From the NCBI GenBank assembly GCA_902727945.1, contig CACVAV010000006.1, forward strand, positions 1 to 10,903: DNA of 10,903 bases, in the 5' to 3' direction. A model generated the notes under the pieces. That model was given only the letters and a program-made list of their open reading frames with translations, ran no database searches and was not told the DNA's origin. Positions 1 through 7,350 of the stretch are shown piece after piece. Position numbers and translations under genes: made by a program. Numbering within the stretch: the stretch's first letter is position 1; every line of letters starts with the position of its first letter. This DNA is from an uncultured Thiotrichaceae bacterium (lineage in GTDB: Bacteria; Pseudomonadota; Gammaproteobacteria; Thiotrichales; Thiotrichaceae).

Positions 1-473
1 TGTTGCTGTGCTTCGGTCACATAAAGGTATTTAACGGTTTCGCCTACCACAAAATTAAACCGCACACTGGCATCTTCCGCGTTCTTGGAGTGTTCCGTGA
101 TCAATTCCCGCAGCTGTTTGCGTACCTTTTTACGGCGTGCTGCTGCTTCACGTTTTAAACGTTCTTCAGTCTCACGTTCATCACGTTCCAGTTGATTACG
201 CTGCTGGTAGAACTTCGCCAGATCAGAGCCTTCTTTTTTGGCTGGTTTTTTTGCAGCCGGTGCAGGGGCCGTTCCTTTTGCAGAAGTTGGGTTCTTCCGG
301 GAAGCGTTTGGATTGCCCTGTCTATGCGGTTTCTGGTGCTTGCCAGCTTTGTGATCTTTTGATCGGGATTTTGCTCTGGCTTTCTGCTGTTGCTTATTCT
401 CTTCAGATTGGTCGATCTGGTTTTGTGTTACCAGACCGGCCTTCAGCAACTGATCACTGAGTGAGTTAGACAT
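1..473 (-). CDS. DUF2058 family protein (YaiL-like), C-terminus cut by window edge
   Basis: The frame is open from an ATG at 473 to the left edge, giving 157 residues with no stop. The N-terminus reads MSNSLSDQLLKAGLVTQNQI, matching the 'LxxQLLKAGLV' opening of E. coli YaiL and other DUF2058 proteins. Residues about 24-85 are a Lys/Gln/Pro/Ala-rich, probably disordered linker. Residues about 86-125 are a highly charged stretch (many E-R-x repeats) likely to form a long helix or coiled coil. The last visible part contains FNFVVGETVKYLYV, like the conserved C-terminal core of the family. Usual family length is about 180 residues, so perhaps 20-30 are missing. The function of the family is not established; some members carry a 'nucleoprotein/polynucleotide-associated enzyme' label with little direct support. 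The gene starts 17 nt after the adk stop, so co-transcription with adk is likely. Its Shine-Dalgarno is weak (A-rich upstream). Family call is firm; role unknown. Confidence 0.88.
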   Translation of the reverse strand, partial: MSNSLSDQLLKAGLVTQNQIDQSEENKQQQKARAKSRSKDHKAGKHQKPHRQGNPNASRKNPTSAKGTAPAPAAKKPAKKEGSDLAKFYQQRNQLERDERETEERLKREAAARRKKVRKQLRELITEHSKNAEDASVRFNFVVGETVKYLYVTEAQQ

Positions 474-490
474 ACTTTTTTTGATTTTAC

Positions 491-1141
491 CTAAATAGTT
501 GCAAGTTCAGCTTTGATGGCATTGAAGATGTCTTCCATTTCACCGACACCGTTAACGCGCTTCAGTAAGCCTTTTTCTTCATAGTAACCAATTAAAGGTG
601 CTGTATTTTCTTCATATACAGACAGTCGGTTCCCAATAGTTTCTTCATTATCGTCTGCACGATGATACAGTGCTTCACTACCACACGCATCACAAATGTT
701 TTCCTGCTTAGGTGGTGAGAAATAGCGATTGTAGACTGCACCACAGGATTTGCAGGACAAGCGGCCGGTCAGGCGTTTCATCAGCACTTCAAAATCGACA
801 TCGATTAATAATCCGGCTTGAATCGGCTGGTCGACTTCGCCCAGTAACGCGTCAAGGCTGGCAGCCTGGCTCAGGTTACGTGGGAAACCATCCAGAATAA
901 AACCATTCTGCGCATCCTCCTCCTGAATGCGTTCTTTAATCATACCCAGTACGATGTCATCAGAAACCAGGTTACCGGCATCCATCGCGGTTTTGGCTCT
1001 GACGCCCAGTTCTGAACCTGATGCAACGGCTGCACGCAGCAGGTCGCCGGTAGAGATTTGAGGGATATTATAAAGCTTGGTGAGTCGTTGAGCCTGGGTG
1101 CCTTTACCTGATCCGGGGGCACCTAGAAGAACAATACGCAT
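491..1141 (-). CDS. adk: Adenylate kinase, long form with Cys4 zinc-type LID
   Basis: Catalyses ATP + AMP to 2 ADP in the cytoplasm, keeping the adenylate pool balanced. The 216-residue product fits the long bacterial form. The P-loop GAPGSGKGT is at residues 7-15 (Lys13). The AMP-binding region includes STGDLLR (30-36) and DGFPR (84-88). The LID spans about 122-160 and carries Cys130, Cys133, Cys150 and Cys153, the CxxC...CxxC zinc pattern known from Bacillus-type enzymes; E. coli Adk has no such cysteines. RADD at 161-164 belongs to the conserved core. I chose the ATG at 1141 because the protein then begins MRIVLLGAPG, as in its homologues, with an AAGGAAA Shine-Dalgarno a few bases upstream. 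The frame stays open to 1207, but those 22 extra residues resemble nothing in the family and lie in the promoter region. The gene is divergent from ppa and probably co-transcribed with the DUF2058 gene downstream. Confidence 0.97.
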   Translation of the reverse strand: MRIVLLGAPGSGKGTQAQRLTKLYNIPQISTGDLLRAAVASGSELGVRAKTAMDAGNLVSDDIVLGMIKERIQEEDAQNGFILDGFPRNLSQAASLDALLGEVDQPIQAGLLIDVDFEVLMKRLTGRLSCKSCGAVYNRYFSPPKQENICDACGSEALYHRADDNEETIGNRLSVYEENTAPLIGYYEEKGLLKRVNGVGEMEDIFNAIKAELATI

Positions 1142-1177
1142 GACATTTTCCTTTCCATTCCAATCATAGGGGTACTT

Positions 1178-1207
1178 CTTATACTCTAAACAAATGTTGC
1201 AGTGCAA
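1178..1207 (-). promoter_or_regulatory. Candidate sigma70 promoter for adk
   Basis: On the minus strand a TTGCAC box (1207-1202) and a TATAAG box (1183-1178) are separated by 18 nt, placing the transcript start roughly 30 nt before the adk ATG at 1141. The boxes match the sigma70 consensus moderately. It lies in the 200-nt divergent spacer shared with ppa. Prediction by eye only. Confidence 0.45.
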
Positions 1208-1282
1208 GTCAGATTAGTCGCGTATGCCTCATTGTTAACCCACATCTTTGCCTTTGATCTTCTTTATAATCAGCTTTGTCAA

Positions 1283-1311
1283 TTGAATACACACAGTATG
1301 CTGCCTATAAT
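1283..1311 (+). promoter_or_regulatory. Probable sigma70 promoter for ppa
   Basis: TTGAAT (1283-1288) and a perfect TATAAT (1306-1311) are separated by exactly 17 nt. This is the best promoter-like signal in the window. Transcription would start near 1318, leaving a leader of about 24 nt before the ppa ATG at 1342. A second TATAAT at 1265-1270 has no acceptable -35 partner. Confidence 0.7.
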
Positions 1312-1341
1312 AGCCCGATTTTAACCAAAGGTAGTTTTATT

Positions 1342-1872
1342 ATGAATATGGATAATCTGGCAGTAGGGAAAGACGTTCCTGAATCAGTCAACGTCATCAT
1401 TGAAATCCCGGCACATGCTTCTCCGGTAAAATATGAAGTCGATAAAGACAGCGGTGCTTTATTGGTTGACCGCTTTATGTCTGCTCCGATGTTTTACCCG
1501 GCTAACTACGGTTTTGTGCCACACACACTGTCTGATGACGGCGATCCGGTGGATGTACTCGTAGTCACTCCGGTACCTTTGGTTCATGGTTGTGTTATTC
1601 CGGCGCGTCCCGTTGGCATGTTGAAAATGTCTGATGAAGCTGGTGAAGATGCGAAGATTGTGGCGGTGCCTGCTGGTAAATTGTCTACTGAGTACACTGA
1701 TATAACATCTTATAAGCAATTACCGCCTTTATTGATTCAGCAAATCCAGCACTTTTTTGAGCATTACAAAGAGCTTGAAGCCAACAAGTGGGTTAAAGTT
1801 GATGGTTGGGCCGATGCCGATGAAGCGAAAGAAGAAATCCTGTCTAGCATCCGTCGTTACGAAGAAGCCTGA
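1342..1872 (+). CDS. ppa: Inorganic pyrophosphatase, family I
   Basis: Hydrolyses pyrophosphate to two phosphates in the cytoplasm, pulling nucleotide, nucleic acid and aminoacyl-tRNA synthesis forward. The 176-residue product equals the E. coli enzyme in length and aligns with it end to end. The family signature DGDPVDVLV is at residues 66-74 with metal-binding Asp66, Asp68 and Asp71; further conserved metal ligands are Asp98 and Asp103 in MSDEAGEDAK. Substrate-contacting residues Lys30, Glu21, Arg44 and Tyr56 are present in their usual contexts (IEIPAHASPVKYE, DRF, PANYGF). I chose the ATG at 1342 because it is preceded by AAAGG with a 10-nt spacer and gives the family-typical N-terminus. 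A longer reading from 1276 would run through the promoter and is not plausible. It is probably transcribed alone. No convincing intrinsic terminator follows it. Confidence 0.97.
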   Translation: MNMDNLAVGKDVPESVNVIIEIPAHASPVKYEVDKDSGALLVDRFMSAPMFYPANYGFVPHTLSDDGDPVDVLVVTPVPLVHGCVIPARPVGMLKMSDEAGEDAKIVAVPAGKLSTEYTDITSYKQLPPLLIQQIQHFFEHYKELEANKWVKVDGWADADEAKEEILSSIRRYEEA

Positions 1873-1923
1873 TTCGGGAATGGGCGATGATCCGGCATTT
1901 CTGCACTATATCCCGTTTTGGGT

Positions 1924-1953
1924 TTGTGGATAGTCGTCCCGATTCGCTATACT
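1924..1953 (+). promoter_or_regulatory. Possible sigma70 promoter upstream of mrdA
   Basis: TATACT (1948-1953) is a good -10 candidate. The -35 candidate TTGTGG (1924-1929) matches only in TTG, with an 18-nt spacer. It would start a transcript around 1960, just before the small leader ORF that precedes mrdA. The strong -10 and the 168-nt gap after ppa make a promoter in this area likely, but the exact boxes are uncertain. Confidence 0.35.
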
Positions 1954-1981
1954 GGTTTTCATGCCTGAACAGAGGTTAGGT

Positions 1982-2035
1982 ATGAGAACCGGATTACACC
2001 GTTTATTAATGATCAAAAAAATTACTGACAACTGA
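1982..2035 (+). promoter_or_regulatory. Short leader ORF ending just before mrdA
   Basis: A 17-codon reading frame starts at the ATG at 1982 behind an AGAGG Shine-Dalgarno (1971-1975, 6-nt spacer) and stops with TGA at 2033-2035. The frame also has an upstream ATG at 1961 giving 24 residues. Its stop lies five bases before the mrdA ATG at 2041, and mrdA itself has only AT-rich sequence upstream. The arrangement fits translational coupling, with ribosomes ending the leader and restarting at mrdA. The peptide, rich in Leu, Arg and Lys, resembles nothing I recognise and may matter only for being translated. There is no direct evidence that it is. Confidence 0.35.
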
Positions 2036-2040
2036 TATAT

Positions 2041-3996
2041 ATGCCTCAGGGTGAGCGAATATCGATAAAGACTGACCGCGACGAACTGCAACTGTTCCGT
2101 TCACGCGCCATCGTGGCCGCAGTCTTAGTACTGATGGCTTTGTTGGGTATTGTCGGTCGCCTTTATATTTTACAGATTAAAGGCCACGAAGAATACACTG
2201 AACTATCGCGACTGAATTATCAGCGCAGCATTCCTGTGCCACCGATTCGTGGCCTGATTTATGACCGCAATGGTGTGCAGGTAGCCGATAACCATGCTCA
2301 GTATGTGCTTGAAGTGGTGCGCGATAGTGTGCCTGATCAGAATAGTGATGGCAGAAGACGTTGGGTCGACGTGACGCTGATGCTGGAGCGCTTGGGTAAG
2401 ATCGTTCCGTTGTCTGAAAAAGAAATCCGTATTTTTACGCAACAGGTACAGCGCAGAAGCCGTTATGAGCCAACCCTGTTGAAAGAAAATATGACGGATG
2501 AAGAAGTAGCCCGCTTCGCCGTGAATAAACTACGTTTTCCCGGTGTGAACCTGGAACGGCGTATGCAGCGTTATTACCCGCACAAAACCATAGCCAGTCA
2601 TGTTATCGGTTATGTTGGCCGGGTGGATGAGCGCGATCTGAAACGGGTGAATCAGAAGAATTATGCCGGTACGTCTCATATCGGTAAGATTGGTGTTGAA
2701 GCTGCTCATGAAGACCTGTTGCATGGCACCACCGGTTATAAAATGATCGAAGTGGATGCACACGGTAAGCATCAGGATATGTTGTCCGAAGAGAAGCCTG
2801 TAGGCGGCCAGGATTTAATTCTGGGGTTGGATATGCGGCTACAGATTAAGGCTGAAAATCTTCTGGAGGGTGAGCGTGGTGCGATTGTTGCATTGGATCC
2901 CCGCAATGGTGAGCTACTGGCAATGGCCAGCGTACCGGCTTTTGATCCCAACTTATTCGTTGATGGCATTTCGCACAAAAATTACAAGGCCCTACGGGAT
3001 AATCCGGGGCGGCCATTGTATAACCGGGCTTTGCAGGGTACTTATCCACCCGGATCGACGGTTAAGCCAATGATTTCATTAGCGGGCTTGTATGAAAAGG
3101 CGACCTACGCGACCAGGCGGGTTTATGATCCGGGGTTTTTCCAGATTCCGGGGCATCGCCACCGTTACCGTTGCTGGAAGAAAGTAGGGCATGGTTCCAT
3201 GGACATGGATCATGCGATTGCTAAGTCTTGTGACACCTATTTTTATGACCTTGCTTATCGTATGGGAGTTGATAAGTTTTCGTCTTACATGGGTTTGTTC
3301 GGTTTTGGTGAGCGTACCGGTATTGACCTGACTTCTGAGTCCAGTGGGCTGATGCCGACACCTGAATGGAAATCACGCCGCCATAAACAGATTTGGTATC
3401 CGGGAGATACGGTTAATATTGGTATAGGACAAGGCTACTGGCTGGCGACACCCCTGCAATTGGCGCATGCGACCGCCACCATCGCTATGCGTGGCAAACG
3501 TATCCGCCCCAGAGTACTACGCGGTGTGCGTACTGCAAAAGATGAGCCGGAGCGTTTGCTGGAACCGGAGCTGGTGGCACATATCCCGTCACAGAATTCA
3601 AAGGACTGGGAGCGTGTGGTTGATGCGATGGTCAATGTTATGCACTCCTCTTATGGTACAGCGCGTGGTTCAGGAAAAGGTGCGCAATTTACCATTGCCG
3701 GTAAAACGGGAACTGCTCAGGTGTTCGGTATCGCACAGAACGCCACTTACGATGCTACGCGCTTAGCTAAACGTTTGCATGACCATTCTTTGTATGTCGC
3801 TTTTGCACCCGCTGAAAACCCGCGTATTGCTCTTGCTATTGTGGTGGAAAATGGTGGTAGTGGCAGTAAAGTGGCAGCACCTACCGGGCGCAAGATGTTA
3901 GATGCTTATCTGTTGGATAAATATGAGGAACCTAAAGAAGAAGGCGAAGCTGATGATGAAAAACTGAAGGTTAGCCAGGGAAGCTCTACCCAATGA
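2041..3996 (+). CDS. mrdA: Penicillin-binding protein 2, elongasome D,D-transpeptidase
   Basis: Cross-links peptidoglycan during lateral wall growth, working with the RodA polymerase at the inner membrane. The 651-residue protein has a short cytoplasmic N-terminus, one membrane anchor at about residues 22-45, and a periplasmic pedestal region (about 50-240, including RGLIYDRNG at 70-78). The transpeptidase domain follows: nucleophile motif S339-T-V-K342, S396-C-D398 as the second motif, and K555-T-G557 as the third. The family-typical phrases YPPGSTVKP and GIGQGYW are intact. The C-terminal 25 residues are acidic and probably disordered. The ATG at 2041 is the first possible start, since an in-frame stop lies 13 nt upstream. 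It lacks a clear Shine-Dalgarno but follows a small leader ORF closely. The stop overlaps the rodA start by 4 nt (ATGA), so the two are coupled. In E. coli and Pseudomonas, rsfS and rlmH precede this gene; here ppa does. Confidence 0.96.
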   Translation: MPQGERISIKTDRDELQLFRSRAIVAAVLVLMALLGIVGRLYILQIKGHEEYTELSRLNYQRSIPVPPIRGLIYDRNGVQVADNHAQYVLEVVRDSVPDQNSDGRRRWVDVTLMLERLGKIVPLSEKEIRIFTQQVQRRSRYEPTLLKENMTDEEVARFAVNKLRFPGVNLERRMQRYYPHKTIASHVIGYVGRVDERDLKRVNQKNYAGTSHIGKIGVEAAHEDLLHGTTGYKMIEVDAHGKHQDMLSEEKPVGGQDLILGLDMRLQIKAENLLEGERGAIVALDPRNGELLAMASVPAFDPNLFVDGISHKNYKALRDNPGRPLYNRALQGTYPPGSTVKPMISLAGLYEKATYATRRVYDPGFFQIPGHRHRYRCWKKVGHGSMDMDHAIAKSCDTYFYDLAYRMGVDKFSSYMGLFGFGERTGIDLTSESSGLMPTPEWKSRRHKQIWYPGDTVNIGIGQGYWLATPLQLAHATATIAMRGKRIRPRVLRGVRTAKDEPERLLEPELVAHIPSQNSKDWERVVDAMVNVMHSSYGTARGSGKGAQFTIAGKTGTAQVFGIAQNATYDATRLAKRLHDHSLYVAFAPAENPRIALAIVVENGGSGSKVAAPTGRKMLDAYLLDKYEEPKEEGEADDEKLKVSQGSSTQ

Positions 3997-5105
3997 TTTC
4001 AGAATTACTCCCTCCTTATGTTATCAAGGCGCTGGAGAAAGTTGATCTGATTATGATGGCGGCATTGGCGCTGCTGATGTTTATCGGGGCGATCACACTT
4101 TACAGCGCCAACGATGGTTCAATGTCATTGGTCTACCGGCAGGGTATGCACTTTCTGGCTGGCCTGGTGTTATTGCTGTTGTTTTCTCAGATACAAAGCA
4201 AAACGTTAAAACAGTTTGCCATTTGGGCCTATGGAGCGGGTCTGATTTTACTGGTGTTAGTGCTGCTTTTCGGTGTAGAGAAAAAGGGTGCGACGCGTTG
4301 GTTGTATATAGGCATTGACTTCCAGCCATCCGAGGTGATGAAACTGGCTGTGCCGATGATGCTGGCTTATTTCTTTGCTGAGAAGCCTTTACCGCCACGG
4401 TTTATTGACGTGTTGATTGCGCTGGTACTGGTATTTATTCCGATGTTGCTAATTTTACAACAGCCGGATCTGGGGACTTCATTACTGATTGCTTTGTCGG
4501 GTATCTTTGTTATTTATCTGGCGGGTATATCCTGGTGGATGATCGGTGGTGCCATTACGTTGGTTTCTGTGGCGGCCCCGTTGATGTTTTTTTACGGCAT
4601 GCGGGACTACCAGCGGCAACGGGTCATGACTTTGTTTAATCCCGAGCAGGATTTGCAGGGCGCGGGCTATCATATTTTTCAGTCTAAAATAGCAATTGGT
4701 TCGGGTGGCACTTACGGCAAAGGTTGGCTGGAGGGTGATCAGTCCCGGCTTGATTTTCTGCCGGAGCGCCACACTGATTTTATATTTGCCGTGTTTGGTG
4801 AAGAGTTCGGTTTTCTGGGGAATCTGTTTTTGCTGGGCTTGTATATGTTTATCATCTGGCGTGGTTTATGGCTGGCAACTAAAGGCGCTGATACCTTTGC
4901 ACGCCTGCTGGGTGGTAGTCTTAGTCTGACATTTTTTCTGTATCTGGTGGTGAATACCGGTATGGTAAGTGGTGTTTTGCCAGTGGTGGGTGTGCCGTTG
5001 CCGTTGGTGAGTTATGGCGGAACCTCTATTCTGACCTTAATGACTGCTTTTGGTATGCTGATGGGTTTAAAAAAACGCAAGCGAATTTACCAGGCTGAGG
5101 ATTGA
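3993..5105 (+). CDS. rodA: RodA, SEDS-family peptidoglycan glycosyltransferase
   Basis: Polymerises lipid II into glycan strands for rod-shape elongation, as partner of PBP2, in the inner membrane. The 370-residue protein is strongly hydrophobic, with about ten membrane segments, for example near 18-37, 52-66, 76-95, 113-130, 140-156, 163-180, 183-201, 268-290, 305-325 and 330-358. The large periplasmic loop carries QSRLDFLPERHTDFIFA (250-266); Asp262 matches the residue shown to be essential in E. coli RodA. QQPDLGTS (156-163) and the C-terminal PLPLVSYGGTS (335-345) are SEDS hallmarks. The RodA rather than FtsW assignment rests mainly on the 4-nt overlap with mrdA and the short N-terminus. 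The ATG at 3993 has an AGGGAAG sequence inside the end of mrdA as a likely ribosome site. No mltB follows, unlike in Pseudomonas. Also known as mrdB. Confidence 0.96.
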   Translation: MISELLPPYVIKALEKVDLIMMAALALLMFIGAITLYSANDGSMSLVYRQGMHFLAGLVLLLLFSQIQSKTLKQFAIWAYGAGLILLVLVLLFGVEKKGATRWLYIGIDFQPSEVMKLAVPMMLAYFFAEKPLPPRFIDVLIALVLVFIPMLLILQQPDLGTSLLIALSGIFVIYLAGISWWMIGGAITLVSVAAPLMFFYGMRDYQRQRVMTLFNPEQDLQGAGYHIFQSKIAIGSGGTYGKGWLEGDQSRLDFLPERHTDFIFAVFGEEFGFLGNLFLLGLYMFIIWRGLWLATKGADTFARLLGGSLSLTFFLYLVVNTGMVSGVLPVVGVPLPLVSYGGTSILTLMTAFGMLMGLKKRKRIYQAED

Positions 5106-5246
5106 AATCAGCAGAAAAGCTGTCGTTGATTAAGCGGAAAGGGGGCTGAGTTGTTACATACTATGGGGACGTATGGGTACAGTGATCAGGGCTTTTCCTG
5201 GAGCGGGCTTTGTTTATATAACAAATAATTATAAGCGATAATAATA
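5106..5246 (+). other. rodA-rlpA spacer with AT-rich leader and small inverted repeat
   Basis: This 141-nt gap is long for an otherwise tight cluster and may hold a promoter for rlpA, but I see no pair of boxes good enough to call. The final 40 nt are very AT-rich. They include a perfect 6-bp inverted repeat, TTTGTT (5209-5214) and AACAAA (5220-5225), with a 5-nt loop. No T-run follows it, so it is not an intrinsic terminator. The rlpA ATG at 5247 has only a poor Shine-Dalgarno, so the AT-rich leader may help ribosome access. Confidence 0.4.
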
Positions 5247-6137
5247 ATGATGAAAACTTTACTACAAAAAAGCATTTTAGGGGTCGCCTGCGGACTACTG
5301 GTACTATTGAGCGGTTGTGGCATGATAGGCGGCAAGGATAAATCTTTGCCGGAGACTGTATTAGCGACACCGCCGCTAAAAATGATGCCCCGTGTTGCGG
5401 GTGGCGGTACGGGCAGTTGCGGCAATGAACCGACTTACACGCTCAATGGTAAAAGTTACCGTGTGCTGAGTTCGGCGGCTGGTTATCGCGAAGAGGGTGT
5501 AGCATCATGGTATGGAGCGGAGTTTCAGGGCAGTGATACAGCGGGTTGTGAAACCTTTGATATGAATGGTTTTACGGCTGCCCACCGCACATTGCCTTTA
5601 CCGAGTATTGTGCGGGTGCGGAATTTACAAAATGGCAAGTCGGTTATTGTCAGAGTGAATGACCGGGGGCCTTTTGATAGTAATGGCTTGATTCAGCTGT
5701 CATTTGCGGCGGCTAATACGCTGGGGATGACCAAGGGCAGCCGGGTGGCTAAAGTTAGTGTGGAAGCTTTGAGTGGAAAGGCTGCCAGTGTTTCAGCGCA
5801 GGCCCCGGGTCGCCCGGCTCTACGGCCTGCATCGGTCAGGCAGGTAAAGAAGCCCAGTCCCGGACAGGTTGCCGCGATTCAGCAGGCTAAGCGTAGTGGC
5901 AAGAGTTTTTTCGTGGTAGTGAAAAATTACCGCGAGCAGTCTGAAGCCCTGGATATGTTTATACGTCTGACTTCTGTTGGATTAAATAAAACTGAGATGG
6001 CTTCGGCGATGAGTAGAGGTCAGAAGATGCATCAGGTGCGGATTGGCCCGTTGTATACGCAGGATCAGATTGATAATGTACGGGATTCGTTGGAAAGTAA
6101 TGGTTTGGCAACCTTCAAAGTTGTGGAAATTAAATAA
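5247..6137 (+). CDS. rlpA: RlpA-like lipoprotein, septal lytic transglycosylase with SPOR domain
   Basis: A lipoprotein expected in the outer membrane, facing the periplasm. In Pseudomonas aeruginosa RlpA cleaves glycan strands lacking stem peptides and helps daughter cells separate. The 296-residue product starts with a signal peptide ending in the lipobox LSGC, with Cys24 to be lipidated. The double-psi beta-barrel domain spans about 83-175: GVASWYG (84-90), then Glu102, Asp105, His113 (TAAHRTLPLPS) and Asp139 (VNDRGPF), the residues conserved in active RlpA. An Ala/Pro/Lys-rich linker (about 176-216) leads to a C-terminal SPOR domain (about 217-296, with FFVVV and VRIGPL), which in this family binds denuded septal glycan. 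Mature cysteines occur at 58 and 101. Starts at 5247 and 5250 are both ATG and barely differ. The next gene, dacA, acts on the same wall; 44 nt separate them. Confidence 0.94.
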   Translation: MMKTLLQKSILGVACGLLVLLSGCGMIGGKDKSLPETVLATPPLKMMPRVAGGGTGSCGNEPTYTLNGKSYRVLSSAAGYREEGVASWYGAEFQGSDTAGCETFDMNGFTAAHRTLPLPSIVRVRNLQNGKSVIVRVNDRGPFDSNGLIQLSFAAANTLGMTKGSRVAKVSVEALSGKAASVSAQAPGRPALRPASVRQVKKPSPGQVAAIQQAKRSGKSFFVVVKNYREQSEALDMFIRLTSVGLNKTEMASAMSRGQKMHQVRIGPLYTQDQIDNVRDSLESNGLATFKVVEIK

Positions 6138-6181
6138 TACCGTGGAAGTTGAAAACTTTCATGCTAGTTAGGGATAAAAGG

Positions 6182-7339
6182 ATGTTGGCTAGAAAATTAT
6201 TGTTGTCGTGGTTATTGTCACTGGCACTGATGGGTTCAGTGTGGGCTGAGACAGGGAAAATACATGCGTTAGCGCCCGGCGCGCCGGATGTGGATGCGAA
6301 TAGCTTCCTGCTGATTGATTTTCAGAGCGGGGAGGAGCTGGTTGCCTTAAATCAGGGTATGAGGGTGGAACCCGCTAGCATTACTAAGCTGATGACGGCT
6401 TATATTCTTTACCGTGAGTTAGCTAAGGGCACTATTAAGCTGGACGAAGATGTGTTGATTTCTCAACGTGCGTGGGAGATGAAAGGTTCGCGCATGTTTG
6501 TTGAGGTTGGCAAGAAGGTAAAGTTGGAAAAGTTGTTACGTGGACTGATTATTCAGTCTGGCAATGATGCAGCAGTTGCACTGGCAGAGCACGTGGCGGG
6601 TAGTGAAGCTGCGTTTGCCGAGCGGATGAACAAGGTGGCTGCAGAGTTGGGCATGAAAGATTCACGTTATCAGAACGTTACCGGCTGGCCTGGTAAGGAT
6701 CATTATACGACAGCACGGGATATTGTCTTGTTGACGCGTGCTTTGATTACTGAATTTCCGGATCGTTATAAATTGTATTCTGAAAAAGAATTTACTTATA
6801 ACAATATCAAACAGCACAACCGGAATAAATTATTGTGGCGTGACGATACCGTCGATGGCGTGAAAACCGGCCACACGGAGTCAGCGGGTTATTGTTTGGT
6901 GGCGTCTGCCCTGCGCGATAATATGCGTCTAATTTCGGTAGTGCTGGGAGCAGGCAGTCAGAATAGTCGTTCTGAGTCCAGCCAGCGGTTGCTGGAATAC
7001 GGCTTCCGCACGTTTGAAACGCACAAGGTTTATGACGGCGGGGAAGTGTTGTCTGAAGTGCGGGTCTGGTCGGGTGATAAAAAGAACGTAGCCGCCGGTG
7101 TGATTGATGATTTTTATGTCAGTGCGGGTAAAGGTCGTTATGATCAGATTAAAGGTGTTGTGCAGTTCGATAAGTCGATTGATGCACCTATCAGGCGCGG
7201 TGACGTGTTAGGGAAAATTATCCTGTCTGATGATGGCACTGTGCTGAAAGAAGCTGATTTGCTGGCATTGGAAGATGTGGCTGAAGGTGGCATCTGGAGT
7301 CGTATGTCTGATAGTGTACTGAAAATTTTCTCAGATTAA
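6182..7339 (+). CDS. dacA: D-alanyl-D-alanine carboxypeptidase, PBP5/6 type
   Basis: Removes the terminal D-alanine from pentapeptide stems in the periplasm, limiting cross-linking and helping to keep cell shape regular. With the ATG at 6182 the product is 385 residues. It begins with a clean signal peptide (positive LARK, hydrophobic core, probable cleavage after V-W-A22). The peptidase S11 motifs are complete: S66-I-T-K69, S126-G-N128 and K228-T-G230. Residues about 265-365 form the beta-rich PBP5 C-terminal domain. The last 20 residues (GGIWSRMSDSVLKIF) look like the amphipathic membrane anchor of the family. I prefer 6182 because AGGGA (6170-6174) sits about 7 nt upstream and the signal peptide is then standard. 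An ATG at 6161 and a TTG at 6149 are in frame and would lengthen the N-terminus by 7 or 11 residues. ybeD follows after 11 nt. Confidence 0.95.
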   Translation: MLARKLLLSWLLSLALMGSVWAETGKIHALAPGAPDVDANSFLLIDFQSGEELVALNQGMRVEPASITKLMTAYILYRELAKGTIKLDEDVLISQRAWEMKGSRMFVEVGKKVKLEKLLRGLIIQSGNDAAVALAEHVAGSEAAFAERMNKVAAELGMKDSRYQNVTGWPGKDHYTTARDIVLLTRALITEFPDRYKLYSEKEFTYNNIKQHNRNKLLWRDDTVDGVKTGHTESAGYCLVASALRDNMRLISVVLGAGSQNSRSESSQRLLEYGFRTFETHKVYDGGEVLSEVRVWSGDKKNVAAGVIDDFYVSAGKGRYDQIKGVVQFDKSIDAPIRRGDVLGKIILSDDGTVLKEADLLALEDVAEGGIWSRMSDSVLKIFSD

Positions 7340-7350
7340 GGTGATAGAGA

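Noticed and set aside
137..460. 107-codon plus-strand ORF opposite the DUF2058 gene
   Set aside because: It is antisense to a frame with clear DUF2058 similarity and has no family-like features of its own.
1142..1207. Possible 22-residue N-terminal extension of adenylate kinase
   Set aside because: It overlaps the likely promoter, lacks family similarity, and the internal ATG at 1141 has a proper Shine-Dalgarno and gives the standard N-terminus.
1276..1341. Possible 22-residue N-terminal extension of pyrophosphatase
   Set aside because: It runs through the TTGAAT-17-TATAAT promoter, and the ATG at 1342 gives exactly the family length with a good ribosome site.
1873..1925. CGGGA...TCCCG pairing after ppa as a terminator
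   Set aside because: The stem is five bases with a loop of over 30 nt, and the T-run after it is interrupted by GGG.
5113..5126. CAGC-agaaaa-GCTG hairpin after rodA
   Set aside because: The stem is four bases and no T-tract follows, so it is probably chance.
5163..5228. 21-codon ORF before rlpA (ATG GGG ACG ... TAA)
   Set aside because: It has no good ribosome site, no recognisable similarity, and the frame is short enough to arise by chance.
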